Below are positions 1 through 7,000 of a stretch of 64,000 nucleotides of DNA, piece by piece; the stretch's first letter is position 1, and the number at the start of each line of letters is the position of its first letter. Location of the stretch: positions 1-64,000 of the forward strand of contig DASRAU010000010.1 in NCBI GenBank assembly GCA_035638075.1, written 5' to 3'. The translations under genes and the position numbers were made by a program. The stretch comes from DASRAU01 sp035638075. Lineage in GTDB: Bacteria; Acidobacteriota; Polarisedimenticolia; Gp22-AA2. Under the pieces are notes generated by a model that ran no database searches, was not told where the DNA came from, and worked only from the letters and a program-made list of their open reading frames with translations.

Positions 1-121
1 CGAGCGGATCGGTATAGCCCTGCTGCAGGACGCGAGTGCCGAAGCACGGGCTTCGCTCACTCGTCGCGCAGGATACCGCCATGCTCGCCGCGATCAGAAC
101 TGAGACAAGATGCGAGCTCAT
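1..121 (-). CDS. Integron cassette gene, partial: possible small lipoprotein
   Basis: Forty codons are open on the minus strand from an ATG at 121 to the window edge. The protein starts MSSHLVSVLIAASMAVSC, a short hydrophobic stretch ending in a lipobox-like A-V-S-C at residues 15-18, so it may be a lipoprotein or secreted cassette product. The start lies 12 bases beyond the attC site at 133-224, in the cassette that follows it in reading order, and the direction matches the other cassettes. The gene is cut by the window edge, so the length is unknown. No function is recognisable. A chance open frame cannot be excluded because only 121 bases are visible. Confidence 0.5.
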   Translation of the reverse strand, partial: MSSHLVSVLIAASMAVSCATSERSPCFGTRVLQQGYTDPL

Positions 122-132
122 ACGCTTAGGGC

Positions 133-224
133 GCCTAACGCATGCATCAGCGGCGGCCGGCCAGCGCCGCGCTGAAGGTCTTCGCGGTCAACCGGCCCGC
201 CGTCCGCTGAATGCAGTAGTTAGC
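133..224 (-). repeat. attC: attC recombination site
   Basis: About 92 bases bounded by GCCTAAC on the left and GTTAGC on the right (plus-strand reading), the inverted core sites expected of an integron attC. Internal complementary arms (CAGCGGCGG and CCGTCCGCTG) can fold the single strand. It is nearly identical to the sites at 523-613 and 1032-1122 apart from the central loop, as in chromosomal integron arrays. It ends the unassigned cassette at 225-522. Confidence 0.85.
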
Positions 225-522
225 GCACGCCGTGATGCGTGACACGCGACCGTCAGCGTGCGCAGCTGACTTCAGCAACCTGGCTTCAACGAGCACAGGC
301 CCACCCACCGACCTCTCCGGTGTCTCAAGGCGCATGCGTCCCGGGAGCCTCGCGCACGCTGCGGGTGTGGCGGCCAACGAGACGCGTGGCACCGTGTTCT
401 TGAGCAACCTCGAGAGACCGACCGCCCATGCAACCCTTCCATACCGTCAACGAAGCCACGGAGCCAACTTTCCTTCGCGACCTCTAGATTGCCTCACCCC
501 TACCCCGCAGTATTCGCGTTGC
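225..522 (-). other. Integron cassette with no convincing gene
   Basis: The stretch between two attC sites is the size of one cassette. The only minus-strand frame of note runs from 407 to 147 (86 codons), but its last 25 or so residues are read through the attC site, and the rest shows no family, signal peptide or clear ribosome-binding site. A 44-codon GTG frame further upstream is no better. The cassette may be non-coding, carry a very short peptide, or hold a regulatory element. Confidence 0.45.
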
Positions 523-613
523 GCTAACGCATGCATCAGCGGCGGCCGGCCAGCGCCGCCACGGAAATTGCCCCGGCCAACCGGCCCGCCGTCCGCTGAA
601 TGCAGTAGTTAGC
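523..613 (-). repeat. attC: attC recombination site
   Basis: 91 bases bounded by GCTAAC and GTTAGC, with the same inner arms as the sites at 133-224 and 1032-1122. The stop codon of the cassette gene at 609-1019 lies inside its right core site, the tight packing typical of integron cassettes. Confidence 0.9.
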
Positions 614-1019
614 AGGCCGATGGCGCAAACGTGTCAGGCAGGTCTTCAAGGTACCTCGCCTCGGACGTCGATGTGATGGCAATGCTAACCCCGGCCACCC
701 GAAACTGTGCACCCGTCTGCAGGGTGAGCTCAAGCGACGCAGGCTCGGACGACGAGAACGGAAGTGGTACGAGACCGTCGTACGTGGCTGAGCCGGTCCG
801 GAGCACACCGTCGCTGAGTTCGACTGGGACCTCGGGTATGCCGCTTGCCTGACTGTCGTCGAGCACCGCAGTGACGCGCTGGAGCCAGCCAGTGCCCTTC
901 CAACAGCCGTCGACTTGCTCCCACCTGTGGACGTAAGCATCGAGTGAGATGCGTACCTGACGACCAACCTGTTCGACTGCCAGCAGATCCGAGTCGTGGA
1001 ACTCGACGTGGTCGCTCAT
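609..1019 (-). CDS. Integron cassette gene, hypothetical protein
   Basis: A 136-residue protein without a signal peptide or membrane segment. The ATG at 1019 follows TGAGGTC, a short ribosome-binding site, and lies 13 bases from the attC on its 5' side. The TAA falls inside the next attC (523-613). The composition is acidic and the predicted pattern is mostly beta, with an HxSDLL start and several short hydrophobic strands. I do not recognise a family. Small acidic cassette proteins of this type often turn out to be immunity proteins, but nothing in the sequence proves that here. The gene boundaries are secure because both ends are fixed by attC sites. Confidence 0.75.
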   Translation of the reverse strand: MSDHVEFHDSDLLAVEQVGRQVRISLDAYVHRWEQVDGCWKGTGWLQRVTAVLDDSQASGIPEVPVELSDGVLRTGSATYDGLVPLPFSSSEPASLELTLQTGAQFRVAGVSIAITSTSEARYLEDLPDTFAPSAC

Positions 1020-1031
1020 GACCTCAGCCCT

Positions 1032-1122
1032 GCTAACGCATGCATCAGCGGCGGCCGGCCAGCGCCGCCGTGGACATTACCCCGGTCAACCGGCCCGCCG
1101 TCCGCTGGATGCAGTAGTTATG
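1032..1122 (-). repeat. attC: attC recombination site
   Basis: Bounded by GCTAAC (1032-1037) and GTTATG (1117-1122) and nearly identical over the arms to the sites at 133 and 523. The right core differs (GTTATG instead of GTTAGC), matching the core of the neighbouring site at 1504-1605. Recombination at the core would exchange exactly these bases. Confidence 0.9.
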
Positions 1123-1171
1123 TGGCTCGCGGCCACTGACTGACACGTATGCACCCAAGGCTGCATCGGCG

Positions 1172-1474
1172 TCAGCGATCATGCGTGACCCGAAGAAAGT
1201 CGATGCGTCGAGCATGGTCGAACCTGCCTGCACGAAGATGACCGATCAGAAGGCGCATTTCGCACTCTTGCATCGAGCGATACTCGGGCTCCCGGGCTCG
1301 GATGTCAGCGTCGGCCAGGTAGTGGCTGATCGACCCGATGAACTCACCGAGGACTTGGGCCTCTGGGCCCGAGCGGTAGCGTGATTCGAACTCCTCGGCC
1401 GTCAGACGGGATGACAGCAGCCGCTCCAGGTCGTCCGCGAATCGGAGATACAGAGCGTTAGCCTGGTCGGTCAT
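1172..1474 (-). CDS. Integron cassette gene, possible colicin-immunity-like protein
   Basis: A 100-residue protein with an ATG at 1474 and a TGA at 1172, between attC sites. It is helical and acidic. Residues 17-33 (ERLLSSRLTAEEFESRY) resemble the FLxGxISxxEFExxY start of small bacterial immunity proteins of the colicin-immunity type. The likeness is by eye and covers only this segment; the second half does not obviously follow that family. If correct, it would protect the host from a toxin made by competitors and would need no partner in the cassette. Alternatively it is an unrelated helical protein. The gene itself is well supported by its position. Confidence 0.65.
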   Translation of the reverse strand: MTDQANALYLRFADDLERLLSSRLTAEEFESRYRSGPEAQVLGEFIGSISHYLADADIRAREPEYRSMQECEMRLLIGHLRAGRFDHARRIDFLRVTHDR

Positions 1475-1503
1475 GATTGGCTGCTACCCCAACTCTCTGC
1501 CCA

Positions 1504-1605
1504 CATAACGCCCGGCGTCAGCTGCAGGCGGCGCGCAACCGACGGAAGGGCAACCATGTCGGCGTCGAAGGCGCGCCGACTGACAGCTGCACGCCGTAGT
1601 TATGC
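1504..1605 (-). repeat. attC: attC recombination site, divergent type
   Basis: About 102 bases bounded by CATAAC and GTTATGC. The arms GGCGTCAGCTGC and GCAGCTGTCAG pair, leaving a central loop. The sequence is unrelated to the three near-identical sites further left, which suggests that this cassette came from another integron. The TAA of the gene at 1600-2127 lies in its right core. Confidence 0.85.
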
Positions 1606-2127
1606 AGCGCGGCATGCGATGGACACCCAGTACATACCCATTTGACCTCGATGTTCCAACGCGGACCGCGTAAACCCGAACACCTCGTACGCATGAGGGT
1701 CGAGTGATGAGAGGTAAGCTCTCAACGCAGAGTCCGATACCTGAAAGTGATCGTCAGATATGGCCCGGTACCACCCAAGCATCGCGCCGAATTCAGAATC
1801 AAGTTGACCGGATGCGTGGGCAGTCTTCAAAAGCCCGTGCGCGCCATGAACCCGAGTTTGCTCAAGATCTCCGATGCCCGTGAAGCAACCCGGTTCCGAC
1901 GTCTCGTACCAGCCCATGAAGATGGCGCGCTTGAGAGCTTCCAAGCTGCTGGTGGGAGGGGCCGCCAAGGCCACATAAGCCTGATGGATGGCCGCGGACT
2001 CCGCGAATGCACCCGTCGCACGCAGCCGAGCGAATCTCGCCTCGATCGTCCCGCTGAGCCCGCGCGCGGTTTCCAGGACAGCCAGCTCACGCTTCGCTAA
2101 AGCCTCGAGGGTCACCGGGATGCTCAT
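1600..2127 (-). CDS. Integron cassette gene, hypothetical protein (first cassette)
   Basis: A 175-residue, mostly helical protein starting at the ATG at 2127, only about 13 bases inside the cassette boundary at 2140, and ending inside the attC at 1504-1605. It has no signal peptide or membrane segment. Aromatic clusters (MGWYET, LGWYRAI, MYWVSIA) and repeated Leu-Ala helices suggest a soluble helical-bundle protein. I do not recognise the family. As the cassette nearest the integrase it is probably the most recent acquisition and the best expressed one, and its attC differs in sequence from the others. Confidence 0.75.
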   Translation of the reverse strand: MSIPVTLEALAKRELAVLETARGLSGTIEARFARLRATGAFAESAAIHQAYVALAAPPTSSLEALKRAIFMGWYETSEPGCFTGIGDLEQTRVHGAHGLLKTAHASGQLDSEFGAMLGWYRAISDDHFQVSDSALRAYLSSLDPHAYEVFGFTRSALEHRGQMGMYWVSIACRAA

Positions 2128-2139
2128 CAGCTCAAGCCT

Positions 2140-2268
2140 GCATAACGCTAAGTAGACAGACCTTCGTAAAAAAATAGGGCTGCGAGCTGGCGGGCAGCGG
2201 CTGTCAGCCTAAATCGGGAAAGGGGCGTCGAGGGCTGACCGCAGGTCGCTGATGGTCAAGAGGTTAGC
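2140..2268. other. attI: Array boundary: candidate attI site or degenerate attC
   Basis: GCATAACGC at 2140-2148 (GCGTTATGC on the minus strand) is the core at which the first cassette begins. About 120 bases away on the integrase side is GTTAGC at 2263-2268. Between them lie the short complementary blocks GGGCTGACCGC and GCGGCTGTCAGCC, and a run of seven A (minus-strand T). This could be the attI of the integron, or the attC of a cassette holding the methyltransferase gene; the sequence alone does not decide. The rest of the 250-base stretch to 2398 holds no gene that I can see. Confidence 0.45.
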
Positions 2269-2398
2269 ACCGAAAGAGGCTGCGGTGTTTGATGGAATAG
2301 GCTGACGGGGGGCAAGTCCGATTCATCGATAAAACACAGCGGATCTGTGTGGCGGGAGATGGTTGGTGATACCGGGCCTCGTGCCCTCTCCCGGCAGA

Positions 2399-2998
2399 TC
2401 AGGTCCCGGCGGCGACTTTGACCGCGTCGTAGTAGTGGTTGTCGCCGACGTCTTCGTATTCCTGTTCGACGGTGAGGCCGGCGGCTTCGAGGAGGCGCAG
2501 GTATTCGGTGCGGCCGAGCGACTGGGAATGGAGACCGGTCATCGCGTCGTTCCATTCGATCGGCTCGGGGGGCGAGGTGAAGAGGAGACGGCCTCCCGGT
2601 TTGAGCACCTGGCCCATCCGGGCGAGAACGGTCCGCTGGTCGTCGGGAGACAGGAGGAACAGCAGGCCCCAGGCGAGCACGGCGTCGAACTGGCGGTCGA
2701 AGAGGGCGGACGATTCCGCCGTCTCGCACACGACGGGAACGCCGGGGAAGTTGCGCTGGAAGGCGGCCACCAGGGTCGGCGCGGCGTCGACCGCGTACAC
2801 CTCGAGGCCCTCCTCGACCAGCTCCCGCGTGATCGGCATGCCGGTGCCGCAGCCGAGTTCGAGCACGGCGGCGCCGGGCGGCAGGCGGCCGGCCCAGGCG
2901 CGCACGTCCCGGGCGCCGATGCCGGAGGACTTCGGGCTGCCGCGGCCGGCCAGGAATTCGGGGGCGACTCCTTCGTATCCTTTCGGACGATCTTCCAC
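2399..2998 (-). CDS. Class I SAM-dependent methyltransferase
   Basis: A 199-residue protein started by GTG at 2998 behind GGGAGGAGG, a strong ribosome-binding site. Motif I VLELGCGTG (about residues 45-53) binds S-adenosylmethionine, VYAVDAAP follows as the acidic strand-2 motif, FDAVLAWG is motif IV, and LKPGGRLLFTSPP is the typical strand-5 segment. It has the length of a stand-alone small-molecule methyltransferase. The substrate is unknown. It lies between the integron integrase and the first recognised cassette and is read in the same direction, so it is either a chromosomal gene that separates intI from attI or itself the first cassette. The methyltransferase call is firm; the role is open. 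Confidence 0.85.
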   Translation of the reverse strand: MEDRPKGYEGVAPEFLAGRGSPKSSGIGARDVRAWAGRLPPGAAVLELGCGTGMPITRELVEEGLEVYAVDAAPTLVAAFQRNFPGVPVVCETAESSALFDRQFDAVLAWGLLFLLSPDDQRTVLARMGQVLKPGGRLLFTSPPEPIEWNDAMTGLHSQSLGRTEYLRLLEAAGLTVEQEYEDVGDNHYYDAVKVAAGT

Positions 2999-3133
2999 CG
3001 GGCCTCCTCCCGTACGTCGATCCTCGAGCGTCGATGGTAACAGGCTCGCCGGCTCCTGACCGGTCGCGGAATCCGACGTGGTCGCGTCGCGAAGTCCGAC
3101 CTGTCGCGTCGCGCCGGGTTCGAACGGCGTTGG

Positions 3134-4138
3134 TCATGACAGGACTTTGTCGGCGGGGCTCATGACGCCGCGGCCGCCACGGTTGAGGACGTGGGTGTAG
3201 ATCATCGTCGTGCCGACGTCGCGGTGGCCGAGGAGCTCCTGGACGGTGCGGATGTCGTAGCCGTCCTCGAGCAGGTGCGTCGCGAACGAGTGGCGCAAGG
3301 TGTGGCACGACGCGGGCTTGGTGAGACCGGAGCGGCGGACGGCGTCGCGGACGGTGCGTTGCATGACCGTCTCGTGCAGGTGGTGGCGGCGGCGCTCGCC
3401 GGTGGCCGTGTCCACGTAGGTCCGGCTCGCGGGGAAGACCCACTGCCAGCCCCACTCGCGGCCGGCGCTCGGGAACTTCAGCGCGAGCGCGTGCGGCAGC
3501 TCGACGCGGCCGGCTCCGCGGGCCAGGTCCTGGGCGTGCTGCAGGCGCACGGTCTCGAGGTGGCGGCGCAGGGGATCGCGCACGGCGCGCGGCAGCATCG
3601 TGATGCGATCCTTCGCTCCTTTCCCTGAGCGCACGGTGAGCTGGAGCGCGCCGGGCTCGACGTCCTTCACGCGCAGGCGCAGCGCTTCGAGGAGGCGCAG
3701 GCCCGAGCCGTAGAGGAGCGCGGCGACGAGCCACGGCGTGCCGTGCAGGCGGCGCAGCAGCGCGGCGACTTCGTCGCGTGTCAGCACCACCGGCAGGCGG
3801 CGCGACGGCTTGGCGCGCGCGACGTCCTGCACCCATCCGACGTCGAGCTGCAGGACGTCGCGGTAGAGAAAGAGGATGGCGCTCAGCGCCTGGCTCTGGG
3901 TGTTCGCGCTGACGCGCCGCTCGGTCGCGAGCCACGTGAGGAAGCGCGCGACGTCGCGCTCGCCCAGGCTCGCCGGGTGGCGCTTGCCGTGGAACAACAC
4001 GAAGCGGCGCACCCACGCGTGGTACGCCTCCTCGGTGCGGCGGCTGTAGTGGCGCACGCGCACTTCGTGGCTGACGCGTTCGAGCAGCCGCGGCCCCTCC
4101 GGCACACGCGCCGAGAGCGGATCCGGTTCGTGATCCAT
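3134..4138 (-). CDS. intI: Integron integrase, IntI family
   Basis: A 334-residue tyrosine recombinase that inserts and excises cassettes at attI and attC. It has a SAM-like N-terminal core-binding domain (about 15-105) and a catalytic domain with R148, K173, H279-x-x-R282, H305 and Y314 as nucleophile. The extra block at about 216-236 (ALKFPSAGREWGWQWVFPA) is the insert that separates IntI from XerC/D. The ATG at 4138 follows GAAAGAAGGA. A strong hairpin (4220-4243) separates it from the lipoprotein gene upstream. It reads towards the cassette array, in the same direction as the cassettes, whereas classical IntI genes read away. All catalytic residues are present, so it is probably active. 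Confidence 0.95.
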   Translation of the reverse strand: MDHEPDPLSARVPEGPRLLERVSHEVRVRHYSRRTEEAYHAWVRRFVLFHGKRHPASLGERDVARFLTWLATERRVSANTQSQALSAILFLYRDVLQLDVGWVQDVARAKPSRRLPVVLTRDEVAALLRRLHGTPWLVAALLYGSGLRLLEALRLRVKDVEPGALQLTVRSGKGAKDRITMLPRAVRDPLRRHLETVRLQHAQDLARGAGRVELPHALALKFPSAGREWGWQWVFPASRTYVDTATGERRRHHLHETVMQRTVRDAVRRSGLTKPASCHTLRHSFATHLLEDGYDIRTVQELLGHRDVGTTMIYTHVLNRGGRGVMSPADKVLS

Positions 4139-4219
4139 CGTCGTCCTTCTTTCCGGGGCGGCGCTGGTGTCTGGCGGGGACGGCGGTGCGGGGGCGGTGG
4201 TGCGGATGATAGAGCAGAA

Positions 4220-4243
4220 GGGGCGGGGATCGCTCCCCGCCCC
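4220..4243 (-). terminator. Strong hairpin between lipoprotein gene and intI
   Basis: A perfect 10-base-pair GC-rich stem (GGGGCGGGGA / TCCCCGCCCC) with a four-base loop. On the minus strand it is followed by TTCTGCTCT and then a TATCAT that could be an intI -10 element. It probably ends transcription of the lipoprotein gene and isolates intI. There is no long T run, so termination may be partial. Confidence 0.6.
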
Positions 4244-4322
4244 TCCGGAACTCAAAGGTGATGCGTGTTCGGTGACCTGCCAGGCGGCGCGATGAGACGG
4301 CGCCGCGGAACGGGTCTCCGGA

Positions 4323-4598
4323 TCAGTTGCCGGAGCCGTTGCCGCCGGCGGGGGCGGTGCCGCCCGCGGGAGCGGCAGCGGTGCCGGCCGGAGCGGCCTG
4401 GTCGGCCGGGGCCGCGGCCGGAGCGGCGGCGTCGGTCGGGGCGCCCGCGACTCCGGCGGCGTTGGCGTCCGGAGCGGCCGGTGCGGCCTCGCTCGTGGCG
4501 GTCGGAGCGGCCGGGGCCTCGGGGGCCTTCTGGCCGCCGCACGCGACGGCGAACAGGGCGAGCAGCGCGGCGCCTGCGATGAGAGTGTTCTTCGTCAT
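4323..4598 (-). CDS. Small Ala/Pro-rich lipoprotein
   Basis: A 91-residue precursor. The ATG at 4598 follows GGAGGG. The signal peptide runs from MTKNTLIAGAALL to a lipobox (A-V-A-C, Cys at about 21), after which GGQ begins the mature protein. The remainder is a low-complexity chain of Ala, Pro, Gly and Thr, ending GGNGSGN, with no folded domain visible. It is probably anchored in the outer membrane as a flexible or spacer protein. A sigma70-type promoter lies about 100 bases upstream. Function unknown. Confidence 0.75.
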   Translation of the reverse strand: MTKNTLIAGAALLALFAVACGGQKAPEAPAAPTATSEAAPAAPDANAAGVAGAPTDAAAPAAAPADQAAPAGTAAAPAGGTAPAGGNGSGN

Positions 4599-4705
4599 GA
4601 GACGTCCCTCCATATTGAATGATGGGTCGATGAAGAAGACCCGGCTGGGCGTTGGATGATGCTCCGGCGCGTGCCGGGATCATGCCGGAGTCTTTGAGCC
4701 CGAGG

Positions 4706-4734
4706 ATGGTAGGTCATCAATGGACCGGAGTCAA
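4706..4734 (-). promoter_or_regulatory. Sigma70-type promoter of the lipoprotein gene
   Basis: On the minus strand, TTGACT (4734-4729), a 17-base spacer, then TACCAT (4711-4706). The expected start is about 100 bases upstream of the ATG at 4598. The leader contains an inverted repeat TCCGGC...GCCGGA that could fold. Confidence 0.55.
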
Positions 4735-4799
4735 CGAAAAATCCCCCGGAATTGACGTGGTCGAGAGACGCGCCTGCTGCGCTGTGGCGGCGCGCTAGA

Positions 4800-5846
4800 A
4801 TGCGGCGCGTGGATCGGATCGAAGAGTTTCTCGAGCATCTGCGGCTGGGGCGGAATGCTTCGCCGCTGACGGTGCGGTGCTATCGGACGGACCTGCGCGA
4901 GTTCGAGTCGTTCCTGCGCACGGGGCTGCGTGGGTCTGGGCGCGGGGGCGCGTACTCGGACGCGCCGGCGCCGGGGCGGGTGCCGAAGCTGACGGCGGCG
5001 GATGCGCTGATGGTGCGGGCGTACCTGGCGTTCCTGCACGAGCGCGGCGTGAGCCGGGCGACGGTGGCGCGCAAGCTGGCGGCGGTGCGCTCGTTCTATC
5101 GCGAGCTGGAGCGGCAGGGGGCGGTCACCGTCAACCCGGCGGCGCTCGTGGCGCCGCCGAAGCAGGAGAAGCGCCTGCCGCGGCCGATGTCGGAGCACGA
5201 TGTGACGGCGCTCCTCGAGGCATCGTTCGGCGCGGAGCCGCTCGACCTTCGGGACCGGGCGCTCCTCGAGATGCTCTACGCGACCGGCTGCCGCGTCAGC
5301 GAGATCGTCGGCGCCGATCTGGGCGATCTCGAGCTGCCGCGCGCCGCGCGCCGCGCCATGGCCAGAGGCTCAGCCGCCCCCGGCGGCGCCGCGGTGGCCG
5401 CGGGCGCCGACAACGACGGGATGCTGCGGGTGATGGGCAAGGGACGGAAGGAGCGGCTGGTGCCGGTCGGGAGCAAGGCGGTCGAGGCGCTGGCCGGCTA
5501 CCTGCGCGAGCGTGCGTCCTTCGGCGCGGGGCGGCCGGTGCCGGAGCGCGATCGCGATGCGCTGTTCCTCAACGCGCGCGGCGGGCGGCTGACCGACCGG
5601 AGCGTGCGGCGCATTCTCGACGCGCGCCTGCGGGCGGCGGCGGTGCAGGCGCAGGTGTCGCCGCACGCGCTGCGGCACTCCTTCGCGACGCACATGCTCG
5701 ACGCGGGCGCCGACCTGCGCACCATCCAGGAGCTGCTCGGCCACGCGTCGCTCTCGACGACGCAGCGCTACACCAAGGTCACGATGAAGCGCCTGGTCGA
5801 AGTCTACGAGCAGGCCTTCGCGCGCCCGAAGGCGGATGAGTCGTGA
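4800..5846 (+). CDS. xerC: Tyrosine recombinase XerC/XerD-like
   Basis: 348 residues from the ATG at 4800 (an upstream in-frame ATG at 4752 would add a non-conserved extension). It resolves chromosome dimers at dif sites with a partner Xer protein. The N-terminal SAM-like domain covers about 5-120. The catalytic residues are R165, K214, H289-x-x-R292, H315 and the nucleophile Y324. It lacks the IntI-specific insert, which separates it from the integrase at 3134. Two Gly/Ala/Arg-rich stretches (about 42-62 and 183-207) lengthen it by about 45 residues over typical XerC. Its stop overlaps the start of the next gene by 11 bases, so the two are cotranscribed. Confidence 0.9.
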   Translation: MRRVDRIEEFLEHLRLGRNASPLTVRCYRTDLREFESFLRTGLRGSGRGGAYSDAPAPGRVPKLTAADALMVRAYLAFLHERGVSRATVARKLAAVRSFYRELERQGAVTVNPAALVAPPKQEKRLPRPMSEHDVTALLEASFGAEPLDLRDRALLEMLYATGCRVSEIVGADLGDLELPRAARRAMARGSAAPGGAAVAAGADNDGMLRVMGKGRKERLVPVGSKAVEALAGYLRERASFGAGRPVPERDRDALFLNARGGRLTDRSVRRILDARLRAAAVQAQVSPHALRHSFATHMLDAGADLRTIQELLGHASLSTTQRYTKVTMKRLVEVYEQAFARPKADES

Positions 5847-6963
5847 GGCACGGACTGCGGGAGGGTCCGTCGTGACGCGGCGCACGGGGGGGACTTTGCG
5901 GCGCCGGCCGGGCAGCGGCACGAGCGGACGCGCGTCCGGTGGAGCACGAGGCGGTGGCGGCGGGCGCGTCATTCCGTGGAGCTCGGGGCGCAAGCGCGCC
6001 GGCGGGGGCGCAGCGGGCGCGGGCGGCGGCGACGGGGATGGCACCGGCCACGACGGGGAGAAGCGGGCCGGGGGATCCGGCACCGTCGGTGGCGCGGTCG
6101 ATTTCCATCTCGCGTCGTGCATCGCGGCGGCGAAGGCGGCGGGGCGGGTGCTCCTCGAGCACTGGGGGCGGCGCGCGACGCTCGCGGTGAAGGAGAAGGG
6201 CCGCAACGACTTCGTCACCGTGGCCGACCGGCGCGCCGAAGAGGTCGTGCTTCGGCTGCTGCGCGCGCGCTTCCCCGACCACGCCATCGTCGCCGAGGAG
6301 TCCGCGTCCGAGAGCGGCGCGTCGGGCCGGGGATCGTCCGAGGGCGGAGCCGGTGGCCGCTCGGGTTCGCGGGCAACACGCGATGACCGGTCGGCGGCCG
6401 ACGGTTACCGGTGGTTCGTCGATCCGCTGGATGGGACGACGAACTTCATCCATGGGGTGCCGTTGTTCGGCGTGTCGATCGGGCTGGCCGATGCGCAGGG
6501 CATGCGGGCGGCGGCGGTGTACGACCCGGTGCGCGACGAGATGTTCACGGCGGCGCGCGGGCAGGGGGCGCACCTGAACGGCACGCCGCTCCAGGTTGCA
6601 AGGCCGGGGAAGCTGGAGAGGTCGCTGCTCGTGACGGGCATCCCGTTCCGGTCCCTCGACCGGCTCGATGCCTACCTCGCGTCGTTCCGCGGTTTCATCC
6701 AGGAGGCGGGCGGGCTGCGGCGCGACGGGTCGGCGGCGCTCGACCTGGCGTACGTCGCGTGCGGGCGCTTCGACGGGTTCTGGGAGATGGGGCTGTCGTC
6801 GTGGGACGTCGCCGCCGGGTCGCTGCTCGTCACCGAGGCGGGGGGCGTCGTCACCGACTTCACCGGCCGCGGCGGCTACGTCGAGAGCGGCGACATCATC
6901 GCGTCGGCTCCCGAAATCCATCCCGACATGCTGCGCGTCGTGCGCGCGGCCTACCGGAAGTAA
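5836..6963 (+). CDS. Inositol monophosphatase family protein (SuhB-like)
   Basis: 375 residues. A low-complexity Gly/Arg/Ala tail of about 85 residues precedes a complete IMPase domain: FVTVAD, the metal ligands AEES (E154/E155), the hallmark VDPLDGTTNF (D196, D199) and SSWDVAAGSLLVTEAGG at the C-terminus. The family hydrolyses sugar or inositol phosphates with Mg2+; SuhB members also act in rRNA antitermination. A second Gly/Ser insert lies at about 160-185. The start overlaps xerC, and GTG at 5872 is another possible start; no start closer to the folded domain is in frame, so the odd N-terminus is probably really made. The exact substrate is unknown. Confidence 0.85.
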   Translation: MSREARTAGGSVVTRRTGGTLRRRPGSGTSGRASGGARGGGGGRVIPWSSGRKRAGGGAAGAGGGDGDGTGHDGEKRAGGSGTVGGAVDFHLASCIAAAKAAGRVLLEHWGRRATLAVKEKGRNDFVTVADRRAEEVVLRLLRARFPDHAIVAEESASESGASGRGSSEGGAGGRSGSRATRDDRSAADGYRWFVDPLDGTTNFIHGVPLFGVSIGLADAQGMRAAAVYDPVRDEMFTAARGQGAHLNGTPLQVARPGKLERSLLVTGIPFRSLDRLDAYLASFRGFIQEAGGLRRDGSAALDLAYVACGRFDGFWEMGLSSWDVAAGSLLVTEAGGVVTDFTGRGGYVESGDIIASAPEIHPDMLRVVRAAYRK

Positions 6964-7000
6964 CGCGCCGTCAGGCTTTGCGCGCGGGAACGCGCGCGGG

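Noticed and set aside
147..240. Peptide ending with NYCIQRTAGRL and ALAGRR
   Set aside because: The same peptide appears at each near-identical attC because the frame runs through the recombination site; not a protein domain.
2256..4016. A 586-codon minus-strand frame rich in Arg, Pro and Ala
   Set aside because: It is the alternative frame of the methyltransferase and intI genes; composition is typical of shadows in GC-rich DNA.
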